Virus record (IMG/VR): IMGVR_UViG_3300038696_000205
Location: 1 to 64,000 of that record
DNA: 64,000 nucleotides
Origin: a virus
Reading direction: 5' to 3' (one strand)
Shown here: piece after piece, positions 55,001 through 63,287 of the stretch
Numbering within the stretch: the stretch's first letter is position 1
Layout of the letters: each line of letters opens with the position of its first letter
Translations under genes and position numbers: made by a program
Notes under the pieces: model-generated
Databases searched by the model: none
Told to the model about the DNA's origin: nothing
The model's input: the letters and a program-made list of their open reading frames with translations, nothing else

Positions 55001-55258
55001 TTAAGTAGTTTTTATCGACTTGTATATTGTGATAATTGATTCCTTCAACACATTTTCACCAAAAAAGGATGTATCTTTTTTATTGTTAATGGTAAAGGGA
55101 TACATATTTCCCGAAATAACCTCATTTATGGTGTCGGTTAAATCCATTATTTCTCCATTTGTCATTTCGTTATATTCGGAAGTGTAGGTTTTATCCCTAT
55201 AGGTTAGTTCAACACAAACCGTATATATTATCGGGGTTATTTTGGTTTTATTTGACAT
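55001..55258 (-). CDS. Hypothetical protein, 85 aa
   Basis: MSNKTKITPIIYTVCVELTY, then acidic helix (MTNGEIMDLTDTINEVISGN). Eleven bases before the zinc-finger gene. Unknown. Confidence 0.55.
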   Translation of the reverse strand: MSNKTKITPIIYTVCVELTYRDKTYTSEYNEMTNGEIMDLTDTINEVISGNMYPFTINNKKDTSFFGENVLKESIITIYKSIKTT

Positions 55259-55270
55259 AAAGTTATTATT

Positions 55271-55591
55271 TTAAATTATTGAATCTATAAATGTTTTTAA
55301 TTTAATTCCATCACTTCTTGACTCAATCATGAATTTGGCACCTTTAATTTTTATATCCCTGATTTTTGTGTCGGTATTGCCCCATTCTTTTAATCGGTTA
55401 TCGTCCGCTGTATTAGTAAATTCCTTTCTAAATTTATCGAATATTTTAATGTATTGTTCGTCCGTAAGATTAGTGTCCGATTTCCTATTTATTATGTCAA
55501 GACATTTTTCAATAATCACTTCCTCACGACCCGTAATATGGGTAGGTTTTTCAGTGCCAGTTAATTCAAAATATAATTCTTCTTTTGTCAT
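55271..55591 (-). CDS. Hypothetical protein, 106 aa
   Basis: MTKEELYFELTGTEKPTHIT, all helical and charged; ends KGAKFMIESRSDGIKLKTFI. Unknown family. Confidence 0.6.
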   Translation of the reverse strand: MTKEELYFELTGTEKPTHITGREEVIIEKCLDIINRKSDTNLTDEQYIKIFDKFRKEFTNTADDNRLKEWGNTDTKIRDIKIKGAKFMIESRSDGIKLKTFIDSII

Positions 55592-55609
55592 GTTACCTGA
55601 TTTATAGGA

Positions 55610-55831
55610 TTATTCCAAATTTTTTGATAAATTAAGTTCGGTTTCCAACCTATTTACTAATTCTTCAAGTTCTTCTTCATTACCTAACCATTGGAAGGCA
55701 ATATCGTAATATACGTTATTACTCCATTTGCGACTTGGATTTTTATTTTCGGAGCAAATTTGTAGCCTATCGATTAAGGAATAAAACTTATCGTTAGTTC
55801 CAGCTATGTTAGGTTTTTTTATATTTTCCAT
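55610..55831 (-). CDS. Hypothetical protein, 73 aa
   Basis: MENIKKPNIAGTNDKFYSLI; helical, with a C-terminal Leu/Glu-rich helix (NEEELEELVNRLETELNLSK). No clear promoter box directly upstream. Confidence 0.55.
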   Translation of the reverse strand: MENIKKPNIAGTNDKFYSLIDRLQICSENKNPSRKWSNNVYYDIAFQWLGNEEELEELVNRLETELNLSKNLE

Positions 55832-55869
55832 ATTAAATAATTATTTAAGAAAATATAGCGAATATTTTA

Positions 55870-56388
55870 TTAAAAAACTAATTTTTTATTTAATAATTTT
55901 TCATTACCGTACACATGTAAGTATTTTAGGGTATCTAAAGACCAGATTAGATTACTTTTTCTTTTATTACACGTTTGACATGATACCACCAAATTATCTT
56001 TATCCCTTGCGGCACCTCCCTTTGATTTCGGGTTGAAGTGGTCAGCGGTAGCCATCTTTTTAAGGTCTTTATTCGGGTGGTCACATTGATAGATTATTAG
56101 GTCTTCCTTGCCACAATACACACAAGTTAACTTATGGTGTTCGTCTAACATTTCCTGTAGAAACGTCATGTTGAATAAGGTTTGGGCAAGACCATCCATT
56201 CGTTTTTTTGATTTCGGTATAAAGTGAATGCCTATTGACTTGAAACCAGATAATAAACTATTTATTTCATCTTGTAATAATTCATCTTTAATTAAGAGAT
56301 AATCACCATACGGGGTTGACCCGTATATTTGGTGTTGCTCTATTATATTAGCTGACTTATTTTTCGATGTTACAATTGTTTGACACAT
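55870..56388 (-). CDS. HNH endonuclease, 172 aa
   Basis: KLTCVYCGKEDLIIYQCDHP, then MATADHFNPKSKGGAARDKD and NLVVSCQTCNKRK give the zinc Cys pairs and the HNH core (ADH...N...). The N-terminal 80 residues are unrelated helices. Own promoter at 56412. Free-standing, possibly a homing enzyme or a packaging helper nuclease. Confidence 0.8.
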   Translation of the reverse strand: MCQTIVTSKNKSANIIEQHQIYGSTPYGDYLLIKDELLQDEINSLLSGFKSIGIHFIPKSKKRMDGLAQTLFNMTFLQEMLDEHHKLTCVYCGKEDLIIYQCDHPNKDLKKMATADHFNPKSKGGAARDKDNLVVSCQTCNKRKSNLIWSLDTLKYLHVYGNEKLLNKKLVF

Positions 56389-56411
56389 ATTATTATTGTT
56401 TTTGTTCCTTA

Positions 56412-56443
56412 CAAAGATACGTAAAATATTTTAGACCACCAAA
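56412..56443 (-). promoter_or_regulatory. Promoter of the HNH gene
   Basis: TTTGGTGG, 16 bases, TATCTTTG. Confidence 0.75.
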
Positions 56444-56445
56444 TA

Positions 56446-56979
56446 TTATATATTAATAACTATACCCCCATTAATATAAGCAGGATTTATCACTATTAAT
56501 GGTGATATTTTACCAAATTCGTATGATAGGGCTAGAGTAATTATCGGTAAGATACCATTATTGCGAATCCATGTAGGTAGATTATTTGTAAGTGGGTTTG
56601 TTACCCCGTGTTCTTTGTAATTACCATTTCTGGTAAAGTGCGCATCAAATAGATTATTATAGCCACTAATTATTCCCATATTCAAGGAAATGTCAAAATC
56701 ACCTATACTTCTACCCACACCATATTGTGTTAAAATTGATAATTTATGATAACTATTCGCTAGTACTCCTACTTGAATATCGTTGAACCAAATTTTATTG
56801 GTTTTTCTATATATGCCCACAATACCATGTCCACCCTCTGTATTGTGATATGGTAAGTCTGGTGTCCTGTCAAAGTGATAGGTCTTTAGCGGAATATATA
56901 ATTTAAATTCCGTTAACCTATCCTGTGATATTAGATTGATAGAGAAAATACAAAATAAAATTATTATAAATTGTTTCAT
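56446..56979 (-). CDS. Exported beta-barrel-like protein, 177 aa
   Basis: ATG at 56979 gives signal peptide MKQFIIILFCIFSINLISQ. The mature part (KTYHFDRTPDLPYHN, FNDIQVGVLANSYHKLSILT, YGVGRSIGDFDISLNMGIIS) looks like the PagP-like outer-membrane barrel proteins found in several phages. It probably modifies the host surface or blocks superinfection; both are inferred. Confidence 0.55.
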   Translation of the reverse strand: MKQFIIILFCIFSINLISQDRLTEFKLYIPLKTYHFDRTPDLPYHNTEGGHGIVGIYRKTNKIWFNDIQVGVLANSYHKLSILTQYGVGRSIGDFDISLNMGIISGYNNLFDAHFTRNGNYKEHGVTNPLTNNLPTWIRNNGILPIITLALSYEFGKISPLIVINPAYINGGIVINI

Positions 56980-56981
56980 AA

Positions 56982-57356
56982 TTAATTGGATAAATATATG
57001 ACCAAAGAGTTTATTATAATATGAAATGTGTTGTCCACTATAAATAATAACCACATTGAAAGGTAGATGGGTGTTTCCATTGGGTAGCCGAAATTCTTTA
57101 GGTTCTGAGTTCTATTTATAAATTGAATCCAATATCTAGCCAACCTATATCTATCTATGAAATAGTGCGTAATAAAGATTATTAACCAGTACCAATTTAG
57201 GTTGATTAATAAAAATGGTAACGAGTACACTAGGGCGTGTATTAGAGCCACATAACTCTTGGTGGTCTTTTTATTAGCCATCCAACTAGTTTGTAATAAA
57301 TAGTCACCTACAAAGTGTAATAGCAACCCGATAAATAATTTTAATTCTATACTCAT
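56982..57356 (-). CDS. DUF3307 membrane protein, 124 aa
   Basis: HFVGDYLLQTSWMANKKTTK is the DUF3307 signature; four or five membrane helices follow (ALVYSLPFLLINL, WYWLIIFITHYFIDRY). Family function is unknown. Two bases separate it from the exported protein, so they are cotranscribed from 57379. Confidence 0.75.
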   Translation of the reverse strand: MSIELKLFIGLLLHFVGDYLLQTSWMANKKTTKSYVALIHALVYSLPFLLINLNWYWLIIFITHYFIDRYRLARYWIQFINRTQNLKNFGYPMETPIYLSMWLLFIVDNTFHIIINSLVIYLSN

Positions 57357-57378
57357 GATATTAAGGTTTTATTTACAA

Positions 57379-57410
57379 CAAAGATACAATAAAAAATCCT
57401 AACTATCAAA
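57379..57410 (-). promoter_or_regulatory. Promoter with overlapping terminator
   Basis: TTTGATAG, 16 bases, TATCTTTG. Stem AAATCCTAA / TTAGGATTT (to 57423). Confidence 0.7.
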
Positions 57411-57459
57411 GATAATTAGGATTTAATGAACAAACTAACAAACTAACAAACAAATTATA

Positions 57460-57810
57460 TTAAGATTTTCTTTTTAAGCCAAGTTCAGCCGCTGAATAGT
57501 GGATATTGAACCACATGGATTCCATCAGGGATTCGCTTTGTGATGCATCGTCCAATACATCCATTGCTTCTTCTTCCGAGCAATCGTAATGACCCGTTAC
57601 ATCTTCTATTGACCACATATTACTTGCACATATACCAAGGTCTGTTAGAACCTCTTTGGCTTCTTTTTCCTGTGCATATTCGGAATCATTGATTTCTTCT
57701 AATGTATCGGCTATGTTGAACCTTTCATCACCAACGATAACAAACTCGTTAGACGAATACTCTTGAAGTTGTAATAATGCCAATTTTAAAAGTGCTTTTG
57801 AATTTTTCAT
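57460..57810 (-). CDS. Hypothetical acidic protein, 116 aa
   Basis: Helical and acidic, includes GHYDCSEEEAMDVLDDASQS and FNIHYSAAELGL. Paralogues exist in other phages as far as I recall, with no known role. Promoter at 57847. Confidence 0.6.
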   Translation of the reverse strand: MKNSKALLKLALLQLQEYSSNEFVIVGDERFNIADTLEEINDSEYAQEKEAKEVLTDLGICASNMWSIEDVTGHYDCSEEEAMDVLDDASQSESLMESMWFNIHYSAAELGLKRKS

Positions 57811-57846
57811 AATTTAGGTTTTTAATGTTGTTATTATTTCTTTTGT

Positions 57847-57878
57847 CAAAGATACGTAACTTAATTCGTTATACCAAA
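57847..57878 (-). promoter_or_regulatory. Promoter of the 116-aa gene
   Basis: TTTGGTAT, 16 bases, TATCTTTG. Confidence 0.7.
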
Positions 57879-57880
57879 TA

Positions 57881-58906
57881 TTATTTAAAGAAATATTTGA
57901 AATTTTCTCCACCATAAGCATCCTTGGTCAAATTAATCATTTCGCCAACACTATAATCTCGTTCCTCAATCTTAAATTCATTAACGAAATCCTTGACTCC
58001 GAACGAACATGCGCCAGTAATTATCCTGTAACATTCTATCGCATCACCAAATGACAATACGTTATCCAACGTTAACCCTTTGTAATCTTCCACACACTTA
58101 TTACTTATCTTAAATAATAAATCAAGTTTAGCTTCTTTAATGGTTTCACCGTGCGCCCATCTATCCTCACCATCGGTAACTAAATAAAGTTTATTCTCAT
58201 CGCTTAATTTCTTCACCTCATATACATTACCCCGTTTATGTAGCACTTCGGTGAACACCCCATCAACCTTTACGTATTTCCCATCTTGCCAAAATATTGC
58301 CTTTGGGGGTAGACTTTTTTGAATCGATGTAACCTTATCCAAATATAAGTGACCACCCACCGTAGGGTTAAATCCTTCTGGAATCATTGTAAGTGAGTTT
58401 AAGTCTAAACTACCCCCAACCGTAGGATTAAATCCTTCTGGAATATTTTTAAGTGACCTTAAGTATAAACTACCATCCACCATAGGATTAAACCCCCCTG
58501 GAATCGATTTTAGACTACTTAAATCTAAAGTACCACCAACGGTGGGATTGAATCCTTCTGGAATCGATGTAAGTTTATATAAATCTAAATCACCACCAAC
58601 GGTGGGGTTGAATCCATCTGGAATAGAGATGAGATTTTCTAAAAATAAACCCCCACTAACGATTGGGTTAAATCCTTCTGGAATCGATGTTAGGTAACCT
58701 AAATATAAACTACCACCAACAATTGGGTTAAAGCTATCTGGAATCGCCGTGATATTATTTAAGAATAAATGATTTCTGACTTTAGGATTAAACCCATCTG
58801 GAATCGATGTGAGTAAATTTAAGAATAAATTATCGTTAATTATATCAATTCCTAAGAATTGATTTTCCGTTATATTTGCATATTGCATTAATTCTTCTTT
58901 AGTCAT
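57881..58906 (-). CDS. 20-residue repeat protein, 341 aa (paralogue of 60647-62335)
   Basis: Eight full copies of the 20-residue unit L-x-L-x-x-LTSIPEGFNPTVGG plus one degenerate copy (about residues 27-205), predicted to stack as a leucine-rich solenoid. The C-terminal 130 residues (FWQDGKYVKVDGVFTEVLHK ... ECYRIITGACSFGVKDFV) match those of the 562-aa paralogue and occur in many phages, with or without repeats. Likely binds a host protein. Confidence 0.7.
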   Translation of the reverse strand: MTKEELMQYANITENQFLGIDIINDNLFLNLLTSIPDGFNPKVRNHLFLNNITAIPDSFNPIVGGSLYLGYLTSIPEGFNPIVSGGLFLENLISIPDGFNPTVGGDLDLYKLTSIPEGFNPTVGGTLDLSSLKSIPGGFNPMVDGSLYLRSLKNIPEGFNPTVGGSLDLNSLTMIPEGFNPTVGGHLYLDKVTSIQKSLPPKAIFWQDGKYVKVDGVFTEVLHKRGNVYEVKKLSDENKLYLVTDGEDRWAHGETIKEAKLDLLFKISNKCVEDYKGLTLDNVLSFGDAIECYRIITGACSFGVKDFVNEFKIEERDYSVGEMINLTKDAYGGENFKYFFK

Positions 58907-58926
58907 TTCAAGTATTTTTAAGTATT

Positions 58927-59061
58927 TTAACCAAGTGATTTTCTATAACCCATTACCCATCGTTCAAAATCTTGAACTTCATCGTGTGCTATTAAATATT
59001 CCCAAAGTCCAGATTCACTAATCAAAGCTTGTTTTCTACTGTCTTTTATCGCTTGTGACAT
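58927..59061 (-). CDS. Small hypothetical protein, 44 aa
   Basis: ATG at 59061. MSQAIKDSRKQALISESGLW..., ends WVMGYRKSLG. Lies in the gap before the repeat-protein gene. Confidence 0.5.
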   Translation of the reverse strand: MSQAIKDSRKQALISESGLWEYLIAHDEVQDFERWVMGYRKSLG

Positions 59062-59078
59062 AAAGTTTTTATTTTAAA

Positions 59079-59402
59079 TTATTGTAGACCAACTGCCCTA
59101 AACCAATTCAATATTCTATTATTTTCGCTTAAAGGGTAACTCCAACGCCCCGTAATAAGAAAAATAAAAGGTAATGATAACAACATTAACATCATTAATA
59201 CAAACGCAAATGGCATCGTTAATCTTAACCAAAAGGTTACTGGTGTTTTAATTTCAGAGAAAAATTCAACATTTAATTCTATAAACCTATTACAAAGTTC
59301 CTGACTATCTAATTTAGATAATTCTGGGAATGTTTTCTTAAAATTGGGTATATGGTTTAAATAACCATGTGACCAAGTTCTTTTTAATTTTCTATACAAC
59401 AT
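59079..59402 (-). CDS. Membrane protein, 107 aa
   Basis: One or two membrane helices (LTMPFAFVLMMLMLLSLPFI) following a soluble basic N-terminus. Six bases separate it from the 68-aa gene. Confidence 0.6.
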   Translation of the reverse strand: MLYRKLKRTWSHGYLNHIPNFKKTFPELSKLDSQELCNRFIELNVEFFSEIKTPVTFWLRLTMPFAFVLMMLMLLSLPFIFLITGRWSYPLSENNRILNWFRAVGLQ

Positions 59403-59407
59403 ATTAT

Positions 59408-59614
59408 TTAATATTTTTCCAATTCTTTTTCTTCAAATTCAATACTGGCACTTATTTTTTCATCAGTATCTACAATAAGGTAATTACCCCTAACTAGAAC
59501 AACAAACTTGGTATTGGTCTTAATTACGTCATAGACCTCACCTTTTATAAACGCCAATTGACCGTGTAAGGTCAACTGGTTAATTTTTCCATTTAAGTTA
59601 TTTAGTCGTATCAT
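59408..59614 (-). CDS. Small beta-barrel-like protein, 68 aa
   Basis: Strand-rich (LTLHGQLAFIKGEVYDVIKT) with an acidic end. Its start overlaps the previous gene by 17 bases. Confidence 0.6.
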   Translation of the reverse strand: MIRLNNLNGKINQLTLHGQLAFIKGEVYDVIKTNTKFVVLVRGNYLIVDTDEKISASIEFEEKELEKY

Positions 59615-59819
59615 CCTGTAATAGTTTTTCTAAGGTTTCAAAATCTTCATCCCTACTTTTTTTATCCTCATAATATGTAAAGGATGCTATTGAGTTGGTG
59701 GCCTCTACAACCAATATAGAGTAACCGCTAACATGACTTTTTTTAACCTCAAAGTCATTTTCCTTAGCATCCTCAACTATATTTTTTATAGAACTATTAT
59801 TAAATTTAGATTTTATCAT
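59598..59819 (-). CDS. Hypothetical protein under a pseudoknot-like leader, 73 aa
   Basis: ATG at 59819 is preferred; the frame can be extended to a TTG at 59846 inside the leader structure. MIKSKFNNSSIKNIVEDAKE, with beta strands VSGYSILVVEATNSIASFTY. Function unknown, but it is the regulated gene of the 59832-59898 structure. Confidence 0.6.
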   Translation of the reverse strand: MIKSKFNNSSIKNIVEDAKENDFEVKKSHVSGYSILVVEATNSIASFTYYEDKKSRDEDFETLEKLLQDDTTK

Positions 59820-59831
59820 AGTTTTAATTTT

Positions 59832-59898
59832 AAATTTAGTTTGCAATTACTATTAAATAGTGTAAGACATCGCAAACTAAATTTTAACAATGTCTTAC
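59832..59898 (-). promoter_or_regulatory. 5' leader with interlocked inverted repeats (pseudoknot candidate)
   Basis: Reading the minus strand: stem 1 GTAAGACAT (59898-59890) with ATGTCTTAC (59870-59862), 9 bp; stem 2 AAATTTAGTTTGC (59884-59872) lies in the loop of stem 1 and pairs with GCAAACTAAATTT (59844-59832), 13 bp, 12 bases before the ATG. This is H-type pseudoknot topology. The transcript start may remove the first few bases of stem 1. Confidence 0.65.
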
Positions 59899-59929
59899 AA
59901 ATATACTGAAAATAATCGACTATTCCAAA
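59898..59929 (-). promoter_or_regulatory. Promoter above the pseudoknot leader
   Basis: TTTGGAAT, 16 bases, TATATTTG. Confidence 0.6.
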
Positions 59930-60195
59930 TCGTTTGTTAGGATTTTATCGATTCTATCGATTCTATCCATAATTTCATCAATCTTTAAAAACCACATATT
60001 TTCATAGTAACCTCCATCACTATCCATACCCTCTTGAAATTCCTTATTTTCGTAGCACCAACTTTTTAATTCTTTTAATTGGTCAAGATGAAATTTAATT
60101 GATTTTTCAGCACAAAGTTCAGCAAATATTTGAGTAGGTTGATTTTTATCTATTAGTTTTTTAAAGCTAACTATTAATTCTTCTTTTGTTTTCAT
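59920..60195 (-). CDS. Hypothetical protein, 91 aa
   Basis: MKTKEELIVSFKKLIDKNQP, helical; contains SIKFHLDQLKELKSWCYENK. One base separates it from the upstream gene. Unknown. Confidence 0.6.
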   Translation of the reverse strand: MKTKEELIVSFKKLIDKNQPTQIFAELCAEKSIKFHLDQLKELKSWCYENKEFQEGMDSDGGYYENMWFLKIDEIMDRIDRIDKILTNDLE

Positions 60196-60196
60196 A

Positions 60197-60589
60197 TTAT
60201 TTATTATTTGTGTAAATTTCCTTAACCAATGACATCAAAGATTCTTCGGTAATTATAACCTCATCAGGGTTTTCATAACAATCGTCCATTTCATGCGTCT
60301 GTGTATGAACCCTACCATCGGGTAAATTTGTTACCCTTGGCTCATCAAGTTCGATAAGACCGCAGTATTGTACACCGTAATTAATTTCCTGTGGGTCACT
60401 TGGTTTTGTCTTTGGTATGTCGTCAGCCCACGCATTCATATCGAATAATGGTTTACCATCATTACCTATAATCGTATCCCAACCCTCAAACTCAAAATTT
60501 CTGATTGTTTGTACGGGAATACCCTTACCTATAACTAATGCTAATTTTTCTTTTTCGTTGATAAAAACTTGTTTGATTCTTACTTCCAT
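60197..60589 (-). CDS. Hypothetical protein, 130 aa
   Basis: MEVRIKQVFINEKEKLALVI, then GIPVQTIRNFEFEGWDTIIG, beta-rich. Promoter at 60613. Unknown. Confidence 0.6.
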   Translation of the reverse strand: MEVRIKQVFINEKEKLALVIGKGIPVQTIRNFEFEGWDTIIGNDGKPLFDMNAWADDIPKTKPSDPQEINYGVQYCGLIELDEPRVTNLPDGRVHTQTHEMDDCYENPDEVIITEESLMSLVKEIYTNNK

Positions 60590-60612
60590 AATATTGTTAT
60601 TTTTGTTCCCTA

Positions 60613-60644
60613 CAAAGATACATAATTTATTTCATTATACCAAA
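60613..60644 (-). promoter_or_regulatory. Promoter of the 130-aa gene
   Basis: TTTGGTAT, 16 bases, TATCTTTG. Confidence 0.7.
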
Positions 60645-60646
60645 TA

Positions 60647-62335
60647 TTATTGAAAGAAATGTTTAAATTGCTGACCACCATAGCTATCTTTGGTTAAATC
60701 AATCATTTCCTCAATCGTATAGTCCTTATGCTCGACCTTAAATTTCTTAACGAAATGCTTAACACCGAATGAACATGCACCAGTTATCACCCTGTAACAC
60801 TCGATTGCTTCCTCAAAGGGAAACACGCTATCTAGCGATAAGTCCTCATAATCCTTTTTGTTTCTGTTACTTATCTTGTAGATTAAATCTTCTTTTGCAT
60901 CGTTTAATGTATCACCATGCGCCCACTTACCCTGACCATCGGTGATAAGATAAAATTCTATAGGGTTGTTTAATCTCTTAACCCTATGGACATTACCCCT
61001 TTTCTTAACCACCTCAACGAATATTCCATCGACCGATATATATTTACCATCTTGCCAAAATAACGGTTGCCCGTTTAGTTTGGTGTGATTAATATATTTA
61101 AGATTTTCTAAATATAAATTACCACCAACAATTGGGTTAAAGCTATCTGGAATCGATGTAATCTTACATAAAATTAAACGACCACCAACGATTGGATTAA
61201 ATCCTTCTGGAATCGATTTTAGACTACTTAAATCTAAAGTACCACCAACGGTGGGATTGAATCCTTTTGGAATCGATATTAGACTACTTAAATCTAAATC
61301 ACCACCAACGGTGGGATTGAATCCTTCTGGAATCGATGTAAGTTTATATAAATCTAAATCACCACCAACGGTGGGGTTGAATCCATCTGGAATAGAGATG
61401 AGATTATTTAAAAATAAATTACGACCAACGTTCGGATTAAATCCTTCTGGAATCGATGTGAGATTATTTAAAAATAAACTACCACCAACAATTGGGTTAA
61501 AGCTATCTGGAATCGATGTGGGATTATTTAAAAATAAATCACCACCAACGGTGGGGTTGAATCCATCTGGAATAGAGATGAGATTATTTAAAAATAAATT
61601 ACGACCAACGTTCGGATTAAATCCTTCTGGAATCGATGTAAGTTTATATAAATCTAAATCACCACCAACGGTGGGATTGAATCCTTCTGGAATCGATGTA
61701 AGTTTATATAAATCTAAATCACCACCAACGGTGGGGTTAAATCCTTCTGGAATTGATGTAAGCTTACTTAAATCTAAAGTAGAACCCACCGTAGGATTAA
61801 CCCCCTTTGGAATCGATGTGAGTGAATCTAAATATAAACTACCCCCGACCGTGGGGTTAAAATCCTCTTGCATTGTTGTGACTGAATCTAAATATAAACT
61901 ACCTCCAACCGTAGGGCTAAACCCCTTTGGAATCGATTTAAGCTTACTTAAATGTAAGCTTAGACCCACCGTGGGTTTGAACCCATCTGGAATTGATGTA
62001 AGCTTATTTAAATATAAAGTACCCCCGACTGTAAGGTTAAACCCTTCTTGCATTGATGTGATATTATCTAAGTATAAATCACGACCAACCTTAAGATTAA
62101 ATCCTTCTGGAATCGATGTAAGTGAACTTAAATATAAATTACCCCCAACTGTGGGGTTAAACCCTTCTGGAATCGATGTAAGTGAATCTAAGTATAAATC
62201 ACGACCGACTTTAAGGTTAAATCCCTCTGGAATCGATGTGAGATTATTTAAAAATAAATTCCCGATAATTGCATCAATACCTAAGAATTCATTTTCGGTT
62301 ATATCTGCATATTCTAATAAATTTTCTTTAGTCAT
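60647..62335 (-). CDS. 20-residue repeat protein, 562 aa
   Basis: Nineteen complete 20-residue repeats (type LYLDSLTSIPEGFNPTVGGS) and one degenerate copy, about residues 27-420, then the conserved phage C-terminal domain (FWQDGKYISVDGIFVEVVKK ... ECYRVITGACSFGVKHFVKK). The DNA repeats have an exact 60-base period. The paralogue at 57881-58906 has only 8 repeats. The antisense frame is also open, a by-product of the repeat. Probably a host-interaction protein. Confidence 0.75.
   Translation of the reverse strand: MTKENLLEYADITENEFLGIDAIIGNLFLNNLTSIPEGFNLKVGRDLYLDSLTSIPEGFNPTVGGNLYLSSLTSIPEGFNLKVGRDLYLDNITSMQEGFNLTVGGTLYLNKLTSIPDGFKPTVGLSLHLSKLKSIPKGFSPTVGGSLYLDSVTTMQEDFNPTVGGSLYLDSLTSIPKGVNPTVGSTLDLSKLTSIPEGFNPTVGGDLDLYKLTSIPEGFNPTVGGDLDLYKLTSIPEGFNPNVGRNLFLNNLISIPDGFNPTVGGDLFLNNPTSIPDSFNPIVGGSLFLNNLTSIPEGFNPNVGRNLFLNNLISIPDGFNPTVGGDLDLYKLTSIPEGFNPTVGGDLDLSSLISIPKGFNPTVGGTLDLSSLKSIPEGFNPIVGGRLILCKITSIPDSFNPIVGGNLYLENLKYINHTKLNGQPLFWQDGKYISVDGIFVEVVKKRGNVHRVKRLNNPIEFYLITDGQGKWAHGDTLNDAKEDLIYKISNRNKKDYEDLSLDSVFPFEEAIECYRVITGACSFGVKHFVKKFKVEHKDYTIEEMIDLTKDSYGGQQFKHFFQ
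61121..62260 (-). repeat. Tandem 60-bp repeat array
   Basis: About 19 copies of a 60-base unit (AATCCTTCTGGAATCGATGT as the plus-strand core) in frame within the 562-aa gene. Blocks of near-identical neighbours (for example 61561-61680 compared with 61381-61500) show recent unequal recombination. Confidence 0.8.
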
Positions 62336-62360
62336 TTTAAATATTTTTATATTATCTACT

Positions 62361-62392
62361 CAAAGATAATTAGGGTTTAATGAACAAATTAA
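62361..62392 (-). promoter_or_regulatory. Promoter of the repeat-protein gene
   Basis: TATCTTTG with TTAATTTG at -33; 26 bases before the ATG. Confidence 0.5.
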
Positions 62393-62403
62393 CAAACAAA
62401 ATT

Positions 62404-63231
62404 TTATATTTCTACTCTCATTACATCACGTAGCTTACTGGCATAACCATAATTTTCATTGCTTATAGCAACCTCCAATAGATAAGCTATTAATTTTTTA
62501 GGGTATTTTTCATTAACCACTTCACGGTTATATATCATTTTAACCACAATGGCTTCATACGATTCTACACCATTTTTAACGTCCTCTAATATTTTATCTA
62601 ATTCCCCATCGGCATTATCGACTATATCGTATATTAAATCACTAAAAATATAACAATCTAAATCACCGTTTAACCTAACGGACATATCGAACGCTTCATA
62701 ACTACCACCAACTGGGTCGAATTGTTTTATACATTCACCATTTTTTATGTTATAAGTACCCACATTATAACCCAAATCTTCATCGGCATATTGAACTTCA
62801 ATTTCCACCTCTGGAAATTTAACACTAGCCTTTATAAATAACATGAACGGGGTAGACCAAGCAGTTATAAATTCATATTTTCCATTCTCCACCATAACAC
62901 ATTCAGATGCATTCCACTTAACACCCCAATTTAAAATACACCAATCATACCAATTATCAGCCCCAAATCTAACAATAAGGTCTTTACTCATTTTTTTGGT
63001 AATACCTCTGGACATAAAAGGGTTCTTGGGGTTATCCAATGATTCTTGTTCATCATATTTCTTTTGTGATATAATGGTGGTCGGTGCCGATGTACCCTTT
63101 AGTTCATCGGGTAATTCAATTATCTTATTAAAGTCGATAACCCTTTCCTCACTTTGGATGGATTCAACCACTTCTTTAATTTTTTCGTCAGAACCTTTTA
63201 AGGTTAAAATATTCGTAATGTAATTTGGCAT
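62404..63231 (-). CDS. DUF1281-like (YubB ferredoxin-like) protein, 275 aa
   Basis: The ATG at 63231 follows the promoter at 63256. MPNYITNILTLKG, then VIDFNKIIELPDELKGTSAP, WYDWCILNWGVKWNASECVM, FITAWSTPF and VQYADEDLGYNVGTY follow the order of DUF1281 (api92-like) family proteins of mobile elements. Role unknown. Confidence 0.72.
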   Translation of the reverse strand: MPNYITNILTLKGSDEKIKEVVESIQSEERVIDFNKIIELPDELKGTSAPTTIISQKKYDEQESLDNPKNPFMSRGITKKMSKDLIVRFGADNWYDWCILNWGVKWNASECVMVENGKYEFITAWSTPFMLFIKASVKFPEVEIEVQYADEDLGYNVGTYNIKNGECIKQFDPVGGSYEAFDMSVRLNGDLDCYIFSDLIYDIVDNADGELDKILEDVKNGVESYEAIVVKMIYNREVVNEKYPKKLIAYLLEVAISNENYGYASKLRDVMRVEI

Positions 63232-63255
63232 AATATTTACTTTAATATGTTTATA

Positions 63256-63287
63256 CAAAGATACAAAAAGTTATTCTAATTGTCTAA
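63256..63287 (-). promoter_or_regulatory. Promoter of the DUF1281-like gene
   Basis: TATCTTTG with a weak -33 box (TTAGACAA). Confidence 0.55.

Noticed and set aside
61121-62260. CRISPR array
   Set aside because: The repeats are contiguous, in frame and protein-coding, with no spacers.
61251-62369. A 372-codon plus-strand ORF opposite the repeat protein
   Set aside because: It is a by-product of the 60-base repeat, which leaves the antisense frame free of stops. No promoter faces it, and the minus frame matches a known C-terminal domain.
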